A DNA stretch of 64,000 nt from NCBI RefSeq assembly GCF_003013695.1, contig NZ_CP027792.1, forward strand, positions 1,694,501 through 1,758,500, read 5' to 3'. The notes below the pieces were generated by a model that did not search any database, was not told where the DNA came from, and saw nothing but the letters and a program-made list of their open reading frames with translations. A program made the translations under genes and the position numbers. This document shows, one piece after another, positions 7,501-16,998 of this stretch; within the stretch, counting starts at the first letter, position 1; each line of letters opens with the position of its first letter. The stretch is from Pulveribacter suum. Its GTDB lineage: Bacteria > Pseudomonadota > Gammaproteobacteria > Burkholderiales > Burkholderiaceae_C.

Positions 7501-8091
7501 ATGTCTGACACTAGTTCGCTGGATGCGCTGATCCAGGCCCTGCGGCGGCTGCCGGGGGTGGGGCAGAAGTCGGCGCAGCGCATGGCGTTTCATCTGCTGC
7601 AGCACGACCGCGGGGGCGCGCAGATGCTGTCGCAGGCGCTGGCGCAGGCGGCGGGCAACGTGCGGCACTGTGCGCGCTGCCACACCTTTACCGAGGCGGC
7701 GGTCTGCGAGGTCTGCCAGGACCCGGGGCGCGATGCCACGCGGCTGCTGGTGGTGGAGACGCCTGCCGACCAGGCGGCCATGGAGCGCACGGGCGCCTTC
7801 AAGGGGCTGTACTTCGTGCTCATGGGCCGGCTGTCGCCGCTGGACGGCGTGGGCCCGCGCGACATCGGCGTGCAGCAGCTGCTGGAGCGCGCCGCCGATG
7901 GCGTGGTGCAGGAGGTCATCCTGGCCACCAGCTTCACCGCTGAGGGCGAGGCCACGGCCCACGCCCTGGGCGAGGCGCTCAAGCGCCGCGGCGTCAGCGT
8001 CACGCGCCTGGCGCGCGGCGTGCCCGTGGGCAGCGAGCTGGAATACGTGGACCTGGGCACCATCGCCCACGCCCTGGCCGAGCGGCGCTAG
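7501..8091 (+). CDS. recR: Recombination protein RecR
   Basis: The 196-residue RecR acts with RecF and RecO to load RecA at gaps. Its N-terminal helix-hairpin-helix is seen in [21 protein letters not shown] zinc finger carries Cys57, Cys60, Cys69 and Cys72. The Toprim domain begins at [21 protein letters not shown] and includes the [12 protein letters not shown] acidic region. Length and motifs match the family. The start at ATG 7501 follows a repeat-rich gap of about 170 bases after ybaB. Confidence 0.97.
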   Translation: MSDTSSLDALIQALRRLPGVGQKSAQRMAFHLLQHDRGGAQMLSQALAQAAGNVRHCARCHTFTEAAVCEVCQDPGRDATRLLVVETPADQAAMERTGAFKGLYFVLMGRLSPLDGVGPRDIGVQQLLERAADGVVQEVILATSFTAEGEATAHALGEALKRRGVSVTRLARGVPVGSELEYVDLGTIAHALAERR

Positions 8092-8182
8092 CGGGCTGCC
8101 GGCGCGGCTTGCACGCACCGCAATCGTCGCTAGACTGCCTTTTGTATCCCCACCGGCGCCGGTGTCCGGCGCACATGCACCC

Positions 8183-10246
8183 ATGTCCGACACGTTGCCT
8201 TCATCGTCCCAGTTTCCGCACGCCCCCGGCGTGATGAGCGCCAAGGTGCGCGCGTTCGACTGGGCCGGCCATCCGCTGGGGCCCACCGAAGGCTGGCCGC
8301 TGGCGCTGCGCATCGTGCTGGATTTCATGTTGGCCTCGCATTTTCCCAAGTGCCTGGTGTGGGGCCCCGAGCGCACCGTTTTCTACAACGACGCCTACCG
8401 CCCGCTGCTGGGCGACAAGCCCGACCCGCTGGGCCGCCCCTTCCAGGAGATGTGGCACGAGACCTGGGAGGAGGTGCGTCCCATGGCCGAGCGCGCCGAG
8501 GCCGGTGAGGCCACCTTCTTGCAAGACAAGTTTTTCGTGGTGCAGCGCAACGGCTACCCCGAACACACCTGGTTCACCTTCTGCTTCAGCCCGCTGCGCG
8601 ACGAGCGCGGTGCGGTGGGCGGCTGGGCGGTGACGGTGATCGAGACCACGCAAACCCATGTGGCGCAGCAGCAGCTGCGCGCCGCGGCCAGTTCGCTGGA
8701 GCATCAGGTCGCCCTGCGCACCGCCGACCGCGACCGGCTGTGGGCGCTGTCGGACGCGCTGATGATCGTCTCGCGCTTTGACGGCGTGATCGTGGCCGCC
8801 AACCCCGGCTGGACGCAGGCGCTGGGCTGGGGCGAGCTGGAGACCGTGGGCCGGCACGTGCGCGCTTTCGTGTTCGAGGGCGACACCACGGCGCTGGATG
8901 CCGAGGGCAACCTGCTGCGCACCGTGGCGCAGCGGCGCCAGGTGCACATGCGTTTTCTGCGCCGCGACGGCCAGGTGCGCACCATCGCCTGGTCGGTGGT
9001 GGCGGCCGACGGCTTTTTGCACGCCGTAGGACGCGACGAGACCGAGGAGCTGCAGCGCAGCGAGCAGCTGAGCGAAGCGCAGGAGCGCCTGCGCCAGGGC
9101 CAGAAGATGGAGGCCATCGGCCAGCTGACCGGCGGCATCGCGCACGACTTCAACAACATGCTGCAGGGCATCGTGCTGCCGCTGCAGCTGATGCAGCGGC
9201 GCCTGCAGCAGGGGCGCGGCCAGGAGGTGCAGGGCTACATCGAGGCCGCCCTGGCCTCGGCGCGGCGCGCCGCCTCGCTCACGCAGCGGCTGCTGGCGTT
9301 TTCGCGGCGCCAGCCGCTGGATGTGCGCCCGACCGACGTGGCCGCCATGCTGCAGGGCCTGGAGACCATGCTGCGCAGCAGCTGCAGCGAGAACGTGGAG
9401 CTGGTCATCGACGCGCAGCCCGAAGGCCTGTGGCCCGTGCGCACCGACATGCACCAGCTGGAGAACGCCGTGCTCAACCTGGCCATCAACGCGCGCGACG
9501 CCATGCCCGGCGGCGGCACGCTGCGCCTGGCCGTGTGCAACGAGACCGTGGGAGGTGGGCACGACATGGCCCGGGGCCGCAGCGGCATGGCCGCCGGCGA
9601 CTACGTGCGCCTGAGCGTGGCCGACACCGGCACCGGCATGTCGGCCGACGTCATCGAGCGCGCCTTCGACCCCTTCTTCACCACCAAGCCCATCGGCCTG
9701 GGCACGGGCCTGGGCCTGTCCATGATCTACGGCTACATGCGCCAGACGGGCGGGGCGGTGGAGATCGAAAGCCGCGAGGGCGGCGGCACCACCGTGCACC
9801 TGTACCTGCCGCGCAGCGAGCAGCAGGCGCAGGAGGAGCCGCCCCCGGCGTTGAGCCCCCAGCCGCAGGCGCGCCGGCGCGACTCGGTGCTGGTGGTGGA
9901 GGACGACAACACGGTACGCGCCCTGGTGGTGGAGCTGCTGCACGACATGGGCTTTCAGGTCATGCAGGCGGCCAGCGGCGCCGAGGCCATGGCGCTGCTG
10001 TCCGGCGCGCTGCAGTACGACCTGCTCATCACCGACGTGGGCCTGCCCGGCCCCAACGGCCGGCAGGTGGCCGACTTCGCGCGCGAGCGGCTGCCGGCCA
10101 TCCGCGTGCTGCTGATGACCGGCTACGCCGAGCGCGCCTCCATGGGCGACGGGCTGCTGGGCGCGGCCATGGAGCTGATCGTCAAGCCCTTTGATGCGCC
10201 GGCCTTCGTGCACAAGGTGCAGCAGATCATGCAGCACGAGGGTTGA
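8183..10246 (+). CDS. Hybrid sensor histidine kinase with PAS domains and C-terminal receiver
   Basis: The 687-residue product has no obvious membrane segment, so it is probably cytoplasmic. Order of parts: an N-terminal PAS-like region (about 20-155, FPKCLVWGPERTVFYNDAYRPLLG), a coiled linker, and a second PAS (about 185-300, DALMIVSRFDGVIVAANPGW). The HisKA H-box GQLTGGIAHDFNN has His321. The HATPase_c domain has N, G1 (DTGTGM) and G2 (GLGTGLGLS) boxes. A receiver domain has phospho-acceptor Asp618 in LLITDVGLPG and Lys in IVKPF. I chose ATG 8183, since the long upstream extension overlaps recR. There is no adjacent response-regulator gene. The signal is unknown. Confidence 0.88.
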   Translation: MSDTLPSSSQFPHAPGVMSAKVRAFDWAGHPLGPTEGWPLALRIVLDFMLASHFPKCLVWGPERTVFYNDAYRPLLGDKPDPLGRPFQEMWHETWEEVRPMAERAEAGEATFLQDKFFVVQRNGYPEHTWFTFCFSPLRDERGAVGGWAVTVIETTQTHVAQQQLRAAASSLEHQVALRTADRDRLWALSDALMIVSRFDGVIVAANPGWTQALGWGELETVGRHVRAFVFEGDTTALDAEGNLLRTVAQRRQVHMRFLRRDGQVRTIAWSVVAADGFLHAVGRDETEELQRSEQLSEAQERLRQGQKMEAIGQLTGGIAHDFNNMLQGIVLPLQLMQRRLQQGRGQEVQGYIEAALASARRAASLTQRLLAFSRRQPLDVRPTDVAAMLQGLETMLRSSCSENVELVIDAQPEGLWPVRTDMHQLENAVLNLAINARDAMPGGGTLRLAVCNETVGGGHDMARGRSGMAAGDYVRLSVADTGTGMSADVIERAFDPFFTTKPIGLGTGLGLSMIYGYMRQTGGAVEIESREGGGTTVHLYLPRSEQQAQEEPPPALSPQPQARRRDSVLVVEDDNTVRALVVELLHDMGFQVMQAASGAEAMALLSGALQYDLLITDVGLPGPNGRQVADFARERLPAIRVLLMTGYAERASMGDGLLGAAMELIVKPFDAPAFVHKVQQIMQHEG

Positions 10247-10277
10247 GCGCGGGTTTGCGCGCCGCGCATAAAATATG

Positions 10278-10324
10278 CCCCCTAGCGCCGCCAGGACGGC
10301 GCGGGCAGCTACGCTTTTAATAGC
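10278..10324 (-). repeat. Palindromic repeat P1, degenerate copy before metN
   Basis: The sequence TAGCGCCGCCAGGACGGCGC followed by GGGCAGCTACGCTTTTAATAGC matches the inverted P1 element, with the arm region mutated. It lies directly after the hybrid kinase gene and ahead of the metNI leader. Confidence 0.55.
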
Positions 10325-10449
10325 GGTCCTGCCGTGGCCACGCGGCCCGCGCCGCACGCCGCCCCTTTGCTTGTCACCCGCCCCGCCGCATGTCCGCAGG
10401 CCGCCTGCGGCGCGGCGCTGCGCTTTTTCGCTTCCCGCACTTTTTGTCC

Positions 10450-11499
10450 ATGATCGACCTTCGGGGTATCACCCAGATCTACCAGGGCCCCAGCGGCCCC
10501 GTCGAGGCCCTGCGCGGCATCGACCTGCACATCACGCCGGGCGAGGTGTTCGGCATCATCGGGCGCAGCGGCGCCGGCAAGAGCTCGCTGGTGCGCGTGA
10601 TCAACCTGCTCAACCGGCCCTCCAGCGGCCAGGTGCTGGTGGCCGGGCGCGACATGACGCAGCTGTCCGAGCGCGAGCTGCGCGCCGCCCGCCGCGAGAT
10701 CGGCATGGTGTTCCAGCACTTCAACCTGCTGTCTTCGCGCACCGTCTATGGCAACGCCGCGCTGCCGCTGGAGCTGGCCGGCATGGACGGCGCGCAGATC
10801 CGCGAGCGCGTGGGCCCGCTGTTGGAGCTGGTGGGCCTGTCGCACCTGGCCGACCGCCATCCGGCGCAGATCTCGGGTGGGCAAAAGCAGCGCGTGGGCA
10901 TTGCCCGCGCACTGGCCAGCCGCCCGAAGGTGCTGCTGTCGGACGAAGCCACCAGCGCGCTGGACCCGGAGACCACGCGCTCCATCCTGGAGCTGCTGCG
11001 CCAGGTGAACCGCGACCTGGGCGTGACGGTGGTGCTGATCACGCACCAGATGCAGGTCATCAAGCAGATCGCCGACCGCGTGGCGGTGATCGACGCCGGC
11101 CGCATTGCCGAGATGGGCAGCGTGATCGATCTGTTCACCCGCCCGCGCCAAGCCATCACCAAGAGCCTGATCGACGAGATCGTGCCGCAGGAGCTGCCCG
11201 CCAGCGTGCTGGCGCGCGTGCGCCAGCTGGCGGCGCGCCTGGCGCCCGGGCACAGCGGCCAGCTGCTGCGCCTGTCGTATGCGGGCGAGCAGGCGTATGA
11301 GCCGATCCTGTCGCACCTGATCCGTGAGCTGGGACTGGATTTGTCCATCCTGCACGGGCAGATCGACGAGATCCAGCAGCAGACCTTCGGCTCGCTGGCC
11401 GTGTATGCCAGCGGCGCCATGGCGCGCATCGGCGCGGCCATCGACTATCTGCGCGCCAGCGGCGTGGCCGTGCGCACCGTGGACGTGAGCCACGACTGA
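10450..11499 (+). CDS. metN: Methionine ABC transporter ATP-binding protein MetN
   Basis: The 349-residue ATPase of the D/L-methionine importer has Walker [10 protein letters not shown], the Q-loop [21 protein letters not shown], signature [15 protein letters not shown] and Walker [13 protein letters not shown]. It also has the C-terminal ACT-like NIL domain ([22 protein letters not shown]) that senses methionine in this family. ATG 10450 is favoured over the upstream in-frame ATG 10390, because [11 protein letters not shown] matches the usual MetN N-terminus. It is followed after 16 bases by metI. No metQ receptor gene is adjacent, and I saw no SAM riboswitch in the leader. Confidence 0.95.
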   Translation: MIDLRGITQIYQGPSGPVEALRGIDLHITPGEVFGIIGRSGAGKSSLVRVINLLNRPSSGQVLVAGRDMTQLSERELRAARREIGMVFQHFNLLSSRTVYGNAALPLELAGMDGAQIRERVGPLLELVGLSHLADRHPAQISGGQKQRVGIARALASRPKVLLSDEATSALDPETTRSILELLRQVNRDLGVTVVLITHQMQVIKQIADRVAVIDAGRIAEMGSVIDLFTRPRQAITKSLIDEIVPQELPASVLARVRQLAARLAPGHSGQLLRLSYAGEQAYEPILSHLIRELGLDLSILHGQIDEIQQQTFGSLAVYASGAMARIGAAIDYLRASGVAVRTVDVSHD

Positions 11500-11515
11500 A
11501 CCGGGAACGAGAAAC

Positions 11516-12181
11516 GTGTTCGAGAACTTTTCGCAAATGATGCTGGAGCTGTTTGCCACCTCGCTGTGGGAGACGGTGGTCATGGTCGGTGTGTCCGGCG
11601 TGCTGGGCGGACTGATCGGCATTCCGCTGGGGGTGTTTCTGCGGCTGACGGACGCTGGCGGCATCCTGCAAAACGGCTGGGCCAACCGGCTGGTGGGCGG
11701 CGTGGTGAATGCCGTGCGCTCCACGCCCTTCATCATCTTGCTGGTGGCCATCATTCCGTTCACGCGGCTGGTGACGGGCTCGTCCATCGGCACCTGGGCG
11801 GCCGTGGTGCCGCTGACGCTGGCGTCCGCGCCCTTCGTCGCGCGCCTGGTGGAGACGGCGCTGCGCGAGGTGGACAACGGCCTGGTCGAGGCCGCGCAGT
11901 CCATGGGCGCCACCACCGGCCAGATCGTCTGGAAGGTGCTGCTGCCCGAGGCGCTGCCCGGCATCGTGGCGGGCCTGACCATCAGCTTCGTCAGCCTTAC
12001 CGGGTACTCGGCCATGGCCGGCGCCGTGGGCGGCGGCGGGCTCGGCGACCTGGGGATCCGCTACGGCTACCAGCGCTTTTTGCCCGACGTGATGCTGGCC
12101 GTGGTGGTCATCCTCATCGTCTTCGTGCAGGCCATCCAGAGCCTGGGCGACTGGGCCGTGCGGCGGCTGTCGCACCGCTGA
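11516..12181 (+). CDS. metI: Methionine ABC transporter permease MetI
   Basis: The 221-residue inner-membrane protein has five hydrophobic segments. The EAA loop is EAAQSMGATTGQIVWKVLLPEALPGIVAG, and MetI-specific segments are VRSTPFIILLVAIIPFTR and GYSAMAGAVGGGGLGDLGIRYGYQRF. It starts at GTG 11516, since no ATG fits the conserved N-terminus. It partners MetN in the same operon. The P1 repeat copy starts 13 bases after the stop codon. Confidence 0.95.
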   Translation: MFENFSQMMLELFATSLWETVVMVGVSGVLGGLIGIPLGVFLRLTDAGGILQNGWANRLVGGVVNAVRSTPFIILLVAIIPFTRLVTGSSIGTWAAVVPLTLASAPFVARLVETALREVDNGLVEAAQSMGATTGQIVWKVLLPEALPGIVAGLTISFVSLTGYSAMAGAVGGGGLGDLGIRYGYQRFLPDVMLAVVVILIVFVQAIQSLGDWAVRRLSHR

Positions 12182-12194
12182 CAGGGTGCTTCGC

Positions 12195-12245
12195 TTTTCA
12201 TAGCTGCTCGCGCTTGTCTGGCAGGCGCTAGAGGTCGATTTGGCT
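12195..12245 (+). repeat. Palindromic repeat P1, copy after metI
   Basis: This near-consensus copy reads TAGCTGCTCGCGCTTG, spacer TCTGG, then CAGGCGCTAGAGGTCGATTT. It abuts the metI stop codon and could fold in the metI mRNA 3' end. Confidence 0.75.
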
Positions 12246-12297
12246 CGGATCCAGGGGCTGCCGCATACTTGGGCAAACACCGCAGGAGACCCGCCCC

Positions 12298-13404
12298 ATG
12301 ACCGACAGCCCCCGCCTGTTCCCCGACCTCGACGACACCCTGCTGCAGCGCGCCCTGCCGCTGCTGGATGACGAATGGCTGCAGCGCGACGCCGATCTGG
12401 CGCCGGTGCTGCCCGTGGTGCTGGCCCGCGGCGTGGGGCAGGACTGGCACAAGGCCGGCACCTTCCGCCACCACCTGGTGGGCGTGGCCCGCTCGCTCAC
12501 CCTGTGGCAGCAGCCGAGCGACGTGCGCCTGCTGGGGCTGCTGCACAGCGTCTATGGCAACGCGTTCGTGGACCTGGTGAAGTTCGACGCCGCCAGCGAG
12601 CGCCAGCGCCTGCAGGGCGTGATCGGCGAAGCAGCCGAGCACTTGGTCCACCTGTTTTGCACCATGAGCCGCGCGCAGTTCGTGCAGAAGGTGCTGGCCG
12701 GCGAAGTGCAGGAAGACGGCTCGCTGCAGGTCGAGCTGAACGGCGCCGCGCCGCGCCAGGGCGTGCGCCTGAGTGCCTACGAGGTGGCGGCGTTTGCCAT
12801 CGTCAGCATGGCCGACACCATCGAGCAGTGGTTCAGCTGGCAGGACGAGATCTTCTCGCGCTTTCCCGGCACCGACACCTCGCGCCGCCAGGCCGTGCAC
12901 TGGGGCGCGTCGCTGTGGCCCGGGCCCATGCGGCCCACGGCGCGCATGGTCAGCCAGGTGGCGGCGCTGGGCCGGGCGCTGCAGCATCCGGCCCTCAAGG
13001 GCCAGCTGCCGCTGCCGCCGGTGTTCGATGGCTGCCAGCAGGCCCTGGCGCCGCAGCACGAGGCCGCCGCCAGCGCCCTGTACTGGTCGGTGGTGCAGCT
13101 GGCACAGCCGCTGGTGGACCTGGACGCCGCCACCGCCACGCTGGAGCAGGCCGTGCAGCTCAACCCCTGGGTGGGCGAGCCGCAGATGGTGCTGGCGCAG
13201 CTGTACCTGTCGGCCGGCCGCGGCGAAGACGCCGAGCGCGCCGCGCGCGGTGCGCTGCAGCAGTTCTGTACCTGGGGCAATGCGTGGGACAAACGCGTGC
13301 AGTGGGACGCCTGGGTGGCCTGGACGCGCATCCTGCTGCAGTCGGCGGCGCAAGGCAGCTGGCCCGAGCGGCTGGACAAGCTGAACAACCTGGCACTGCG
13401 CTGA
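12298..13404 (+). CDS. Protein with N-terminal HD-like (DUF6817-type) domain and C-terminal helical repeats
   Basis: The 368-residue product is cytoplasmic. Residues about 45-100 (GTFRHHLVGVARSLTLWQQP and LLGLLHSVYGN) have the His-His and His-Ser-x-Tyr-Gly pattern I associate with DUF6817, a predicted metal-binding HD-like fold. The C-terminal 120 residues resemble a tetratricopeptide hairpin (LEQAVQLNPWVGEPQMVLAQ and RGEDAERAARGALQQF). ATG 12298 is preceded by CAGGAG. It stands alone between metI and a flavin reductase gene. No reaction is known. Hydrolase activity is only a guess from the fold. Confidence 0.6.
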   Translation: MTDSPRLFPDLDDTLLQRALPLLDDEWLQRDADLAPVLPVVLARGVGQDWHKAGTFRHHLVGVARSLTLWQQPSDVRLLGLLHSVYGNAFVDLVKFDAASERQRLQGVIGEAAEHLVHLFCTMSRAQFVQKVLAGEVQEDGSLQVELNGAAPRQGVRLSAYEVAAFAIVSMADTIEQWFSWQDEIFSRFPGTDTSRRQAVHWGASLWPGPMRPTARMVSQVAALGRALQHPALKGQLPLPPVFDGCQQALAPQHEAAASALYWSVVQLAQPLVDLDAATATLEQAVQLNPWVGEPQMVLAQLYLSAGRGEDAERAARGALQQFCTWGNAWDKRVQWDAWVAWTRILLQSAAQGSWPERLDKLNNLALR

Positions 13405-13521
13405 CGGCTGACAGGCACACGGGGCACGCGGGCGCTGACACGCCGCCGCGGCGGGCCAACGATGGGCGGGTTGTTTTTCTCACCCCCGCCGCGCTCAGCC
13501 AGCAGCGCAGAAAGGCCCACC

Positions 13522-14076
13522 GTGGACAAGTACCGCATCGCCGTCATCGTCGGCAGCCTGCGCAAGGATTCGATCAACCGCCAGCTCGCCCGCGCCCTGG
13601 AGGGCATGGCGCCGCAGGACTTCCTGCTCACGCAGGTGCGCATCGACGACCTGCCGCTGTACAACCAGGACGACGAGGCCGAGCCGGCCGACGCCGTACG
13701 CCGGCTGAAAACCGAGGTTGCCAGGGCGCAGGGCGTGCTCTTCATCACGCCTGAGTACAACCGCTCCGTGCCCGGCGTGCTCAAGAACGCCATCGACCAC
13801 GCCTCGCGCCCCTATGGCCAGAGCGTCTGGGCCGGCAAGCCGGCCGGGGTGATAGGGGTATCCACCGGCGCGCCCGGCACCTGTATGGCGCAGCAGCACC
13901 TGCGCAACGTGCTGGCCTACCTGGACATGCCCACCCTGGGCCAGCCCGAGGCCTTCATCCAGGCCAGGGAAGGCACGTTCACCGAGGACGGCCAGATCGG
14001 CGAGGCCAGCCGCCAGTTCGTGCAAGGCTGGCTGGACAAGTACGCGGCCTGGGTGCGCCGCTTCGCCCAGCTCTGA
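13522..14076 (+). CDS. NADPH-dependent FMN reductase family protein
   Basis: The 184-residue flavodoxin-like protein has the phosphate-binding loop GSLRKDSINRQLA at residues about 10-22 and the flavin-contacting ITPEYNRSVPGVLKNAIDHASRP typical of the chromate/azo/quinone reductase-like NAD(P)H:FMN reductases. I chose GTG 13522, which has AAAGG eight bases upstream and gives the usual N-terminus. The open frame extends to 13462 but adds non-conserved residues. It converges with azoR. Physiological substrate unknown; quinones or free FMN are usual. Confidence 0.88.
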   Translation: MDKYRIAVIVGSLRKDSINRQLARALEGMAPQDFLLTQVRIDDLPLYNQDDEAEPADAVRRLKTEVARAQGVLFITPEYNRSVPGVLKNAIDHASRPYGQSVWAGKPAGVIGVSTGAPGTCMAQQHLRNVLAYLDMPTLGQPEAFIQAREGTFTEDGQIGEASRQFVQGWLDKYAAWVRRFAQL

Positions 14077-14079
14077 GCA

Positions 14080-14137
14080 CTATCAAAAAAGTAGCTGCTT
14101 ACGCTTGACTGGCGGGCGCTGGAGCCATTTTTAAGCC
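14080..14137 (+). repeat. Palindromic repeat P1, copy between convergent reductase genes
   Basis: The full-length copy has the lead CTATCAAAAAAG, core TAGCTGCTTACGCTTG, spacer ACTGG and tail CGGGCGCTGGAGCCATTTTT. It fills almost the whole gap between the FMN reductase stop and the azoR stop and may act as a bidirectional 3' structure. Confidence 0.8.
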
Positions 14138-14150
14138 TTGACGCCTGGCG

Positions 14151-14801
14151 TCAGGCGACCTGGCTCAGGCGCTCCTGGTTGGCGGCGCGGGGCGCCACCT
14201 GCGTGTCGATGTCGGCGGCCGCAGCAGCCAGGGCCGCGGCCCGCGCCTCGGGGCCCAGGGCCACGCCTTCGGCGCGCACGATACGCACGTCCGTCACGCC
14301 GAAAAAGCCCAGGATGGTCTGCAGGTAGCTTTCCTGGTGCTCCATGGCGCGGCCGGCTTCGCTGGTCGAATACAGCCCGCCCCGGCTGGAGGCCACGATG
14401 ACCGTCTTGCCGCCGGCCAGGCCCTCGGGGCCGCTGGCGGTGTAGCGGAAGGTGCGCCCGGGCTGGGCCAGCCGGTCGATCCAGGCCTTGAGCTGGGTGG
14501 GAATGGTGAAGTTGTACAGCGGCGCGCCGATGACCACCACGTCTGCCGCCAGGAACTGGCGCACCAGGCGCTCGGAAACGGCGTTCTCGCGCACCTGGGC
14601 CTCGCTCAGGCCGTCGGTCTGCCCGGTGCGTGGCGCCAGCGCATCCACGGTGAAGTGCGCGGGCGCGTCGGCCACCAGGTCCAGATGCTCCACCTCGGTG
14701 CCCGGGTGGCTGGCCAGCCAGGCGCGCACGATGTCGGCGCTGAGCTGGCGGGAGACGGATTGGTCGCCGGTGATGGCCGAGTCGATGTGCAGCAGTCGCA
14801 T
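14151..14801 (-). CDS. azoR: FMN-dependent NADH-azoreductase AzoR
   Basis: This 216-residue flavodoxin-fold enzyme reduces azo dyes and quinones with NADH. Visible family segments are [25 protein letters not shown] at the N-terminus, the flavin contacts [18 protein letters not shown], and [12 protein letters not shown] 14801 has AAGGAC seven bases upstream; the longer open frame lacks support. It is divergent from a LysR gene, which probably regulates it. Confidence 0.93.
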   Translation of the reverse strand: MRLLHIDSAITGDQSVSRQLSADIVRAWLASHPGTEVEHLDLVADAPAHFTVDALAPRTGQTDGLSEAQVRENAVSERLVRQFLAADVVVIGAPLYNFTIPTQLKAWIDRLAQPGRTFRYTASGPEGLAGGKTVIVASSRGGLYSTSEAGRAMEHQESYLQTILGFFGVTDVRIVRAEGVALGPEARAAALAAAAADIDTQVAPRAANQERLSQVA

Positions 14802-14947
14802 GGGAAGTCCTTCTTCGTAACGGTCTTGTATGGGTAAACCCGCAAAGGGGCGCATGTATAGATTGTGTCCTTGGGACTAAAACTTGATAACCCGGAGAAA
14901 GCGCGATAGATTGTCCTGATATTGGAACAGCCAGCGGGAGATGCGCG
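14802..14947. promoter_or_regulatory. azoR-LysR divergent control region
   Basis: This 146-base region separates the two start codons. The 9-mer ATAGATTGT occurs twice in the same orientation, at 14858-14866 and 14906-14914. The sequence is less GC-rich than its surroundings. LysR-type regulators usually bind one such shared region and control both genes. The repeats are candidate half-sites only. Confidence 0.4.
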
Positions 14948-15889
14948 GTGCAGGACCTCAACGACATGCTGTATTTCGCCGAGGTGGCCGAGCGTGGCGG
15001 CTTTGCCGCGGCCGGGCGGGCGCTGGGCATCCCCAAGTCCCGCCTGTCGCGCCGCGTGGCCGAGCTGGAGTCGCGCCTGGGCGTGCGGTTGCTGCAGCGC
15101 ACCACGCGCAGCCTGTCGCTGACCGAGGTGGGCCAGGCCTATCTGCGCCACTGCCTGGCGCTGCGCGAGGCAGCCCAGGCCGCGCAGGACACCGTAGATC
15201 AGGTGCACAGCGAGCCCTGCGGCACCGTGCGCGTGACCTGCCCGGTGACGCTGGCGCAGTCGGTGCTGGGCGAGCTGGTGCCGCACTTCCTGGCGCGCCA
15301 CCCGGCCGTGCGGCTGGAGATGCAGGTCAGCAACCGCGTGGTCAACGTGGTGGAAGAGGGCGTGGACGTGGCCCTGCGCGTGCGCAGCTCGGTGGACGAC
15401 AGTGCCAGCATGGTGGTCAAGCGCCTGGGCGAGGGCCGCCAGTTCCTGGTGGCCAGCCCGGCGCAGCTGGCGCGCCAGGGCACGCCCGCCACGCTGCTCG
15501 ACCTGCAGCGCATGGACACGCTGGCCATGTCCGCGGCGGAGGGCCGTTCCAGCTTGGCCCTGCGCGGGCCCGGCGGGCGCCAGGAGACGGTGCACCTTGC
15601 CCCGCGCTACGTGGCCGACGACCTGCTGACGCTGCGCTTTGCCGCCCTGGCCGGCACGGGCCTGTGCTGGCTGCCCGACTACATGTGCATGCCCGACATC
15701 CAGGCCGGCCGGCTGGTGCGGCTGCTGCCCGAATGGGCGCCGGCGCGCGGCATCGTGCATGCGGTGTTTGCGTCGCGCCGGGGCCTGGCGCCCGGGGTGC
15801 GCAGCTTTCTGGACTTCCTGGGGGAGGAGCTGCCGCCGCGCGTCAGCCTTGAAGAGGCGGCCGAGGCGGCTTCTTATTCCAAAATCTGA
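14948..15889 (+). CDS. LysR-family transcriptional regulator
   Basis: The 313-residue product has an N-terminal winged helix-turn-helix (DMLYFAEVAERGGFAAAGRALGIPKSRLSRRVAELE, residues about 5-40) and a type II periplasmic-binding-like effector domain. It belongs to the subgroup seen beside quinone and azo reductase genes. It starts at GTG 14948 with GGGAG eight bases upstream. It is divergent from azoR, so control of azoR in response to quinones or electrophiles is plausible. That is inference from position. Confidence 0.9.
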   Translation: MQDLNDMLYFAEVAERGGFAAAGRALGIPKSRLSRRVAELESRLGVRLLQRTTRSLSLTEVGQAYLRHCLALREAAQAAQDTVDQVHSEPCGTVRVTCPVTLAQSVLGELVPHFLARHPAVRLEMQVSNRVVNVVEEGVDVALRVRSSVDDSASMVVKRLGEGRQFLVASPAQLARQGTPATLLDLQRMDTLAMSAAEGRSSLALRGPGGRQETVHLAPRYVADDLLTLRFAALAGTGLCWLPDYMCMPDIQAGRLVRLLPEWAPARGIVHAVFASRRGLAPGVRSFLDFLGEELPPRVSLEEAAEAASYSKI

Positions 15890-15925
15890 TAATTTTAAAA
15901 TAATATATTCTTTTGAGATCTAAGC
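15878..15925. promoter_or_regulatory. AT-rich patch upstream of the sulfate-binding protein gene
   Basis: About 48 bases of mostly A and T, including the perfect palindrome ATTTTAAAAT (15892-15901), stand out in a region that is otherwise about two-thirds GC. Its position 50-100 bases before sbp fits a promoter and a CysB-type activator site, since sulfate importers are normally CysB-controlled. I could not match a full CysB consensus. Confidence 0.4.
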
Positions 15926-15977
15926 AGGCATCGGGACAATGCGCTGAGCTCTTTCTTACAGCCCAGGATTTGTACCG

Positions 15978-16988
15978 ATGACCTCGAAGAAAACCGCCCT
16001 CAAGACCCTCATTGCCTCCGTGGCCCTGGCTGCCAGCGGCCTGGCTGCGGCGCAGGCCAACTCGCTGCTGAACGTGAGCTATGACGTGGCGCGCGAGTTC
16101 TACAAGGACTACAACCAGGCCTTCATCGCGCACTACCAAAAGACCAAGGGCGTGCAGGTCAAGGTGGACCAGTCGCACGCCGGCTCCAGCGCCCAGGCGC
16201 GCGCCGTGAACGACGGCCTGGCCGCGGACGTGGTGACCTTCAACACCACGACCGACGTGCAGTTCCTGGCCGACAACGGCGTGGTGGCCAAGGACTGGGC
16301 AAAGAAATTTCCGCATGACGCCTCGCCCACGACGTCCACCATGCTGTTCCTGGTGCGCCATGGCAACCCCAAGAACATCAAGGACTGGGACGACCTGATC
16401 CGCCCCGATGTGAAGGTCATCGTGGTCAACCCTAAGACCGGCGGCAACGGCCGCTACGCCTACCTGGGCGCCTGGGGCAGCGTGCGCGAGAAGGGCGGCA
16501 CCGACGCGCAGGCGGCGGAGTTCGTCGGCAAGCTGTACAAGAACGTGCCGGTGCTGGCCAAGGGCGGGCGCGACGCGACGGCCACCTTCCTGCAGCGCAA
16601 CATCGGCGACGTGCTGATCACATTCGAATCGGAAGTGGTGTCGGTCGAGCGCGAGTTCGGCAAGGGCAAGGTCGATGCCGTGTACCCCTCCTCCAGCGTG
16701 ACGGCCGAGAACCCGGTGGCGGTGGTCGAGCGCACCGTGGCCAAGAAGGGCACGGGCGAGCTGGCCCGCGCCTACCTGGACTACCTGTACTCCGATGAGG
16801 CGCAGGAGATCGCCGCCAAACACGCCATCCGCCCGCGTTCGGAGGCCGTGCTCAAGCGCCACGCCGACCTGTTCAAGCCCATCCAGCAGTTCACGGTGGC
16901 CAAATACTTTGGCAGCCTGACCGAAGCGCAGAAGGTGCACTTCAACGACGGCGGCCAGTTCGACAAGCTCTACCAGCCCGGCAAGTAA
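15978..16988 (+). CDS. sbp: Periplasmic sulfate-binding protein
   Basis: The 336-residue receptor has a signal peptide ([20 protein letters not shown]). Sulfate-family signatures are [31 protein letters not shown] and [17 protein letters not shown]. It delivers sulfate or thiosulfate to the CysTWA transporter encoded directly downstream. It is ten bases from cysT, so the four genes form one operon. CysP and Sbp are hard to tell apart by eye; I use sbp for the sulfate-binding type. Confidence 0.93.
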   Translation: MTSKKTALKTLIASVALAASGLAAAQANSLLNVSYDVAREFYKDYNQAFIAHYQKTKGVQVKVDQSHAGSSAQARAVNDGLAADVVTFNTTTDVQFLADNGVVAKDWAKKFPHDASPTTSTMLFLVRHGNPKNIKDWDDLIRPDVKVIVVNPKTGGNGRYAYLGAWGSVREKGGTDAQAAEFVGKLYKNVPVLAKGGRDATATFLQRNIGDVLITFESEVVSVEREFGKGKVDAVYPSSSVTAENPVAVVERTVAKKGTGELARAYLDYLYSDEAQEIAAKHAIRPRSEAVLKRHADLFKPIQQFTVAKYFGSLTEAQKVHFNDGGQFDKLYQPGK

Positions 16989-16998
16989 GCACTTCGCC

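Noticed and set aside
6142..8376. Minus-strand open frame of 744 codons opposite dnaX, ybaB and recR
   Set aside because: It crosses three well-supported genes and has no recognisable domain, so it is a shadow of GC-rich coding sequence.
10247..10449. SAM or cobalamin riboswitch ahead of metN
   Set aside because: I found none of the conserved cores. The gap holds a degenerate P1 repeat and GC-rich sequence only.
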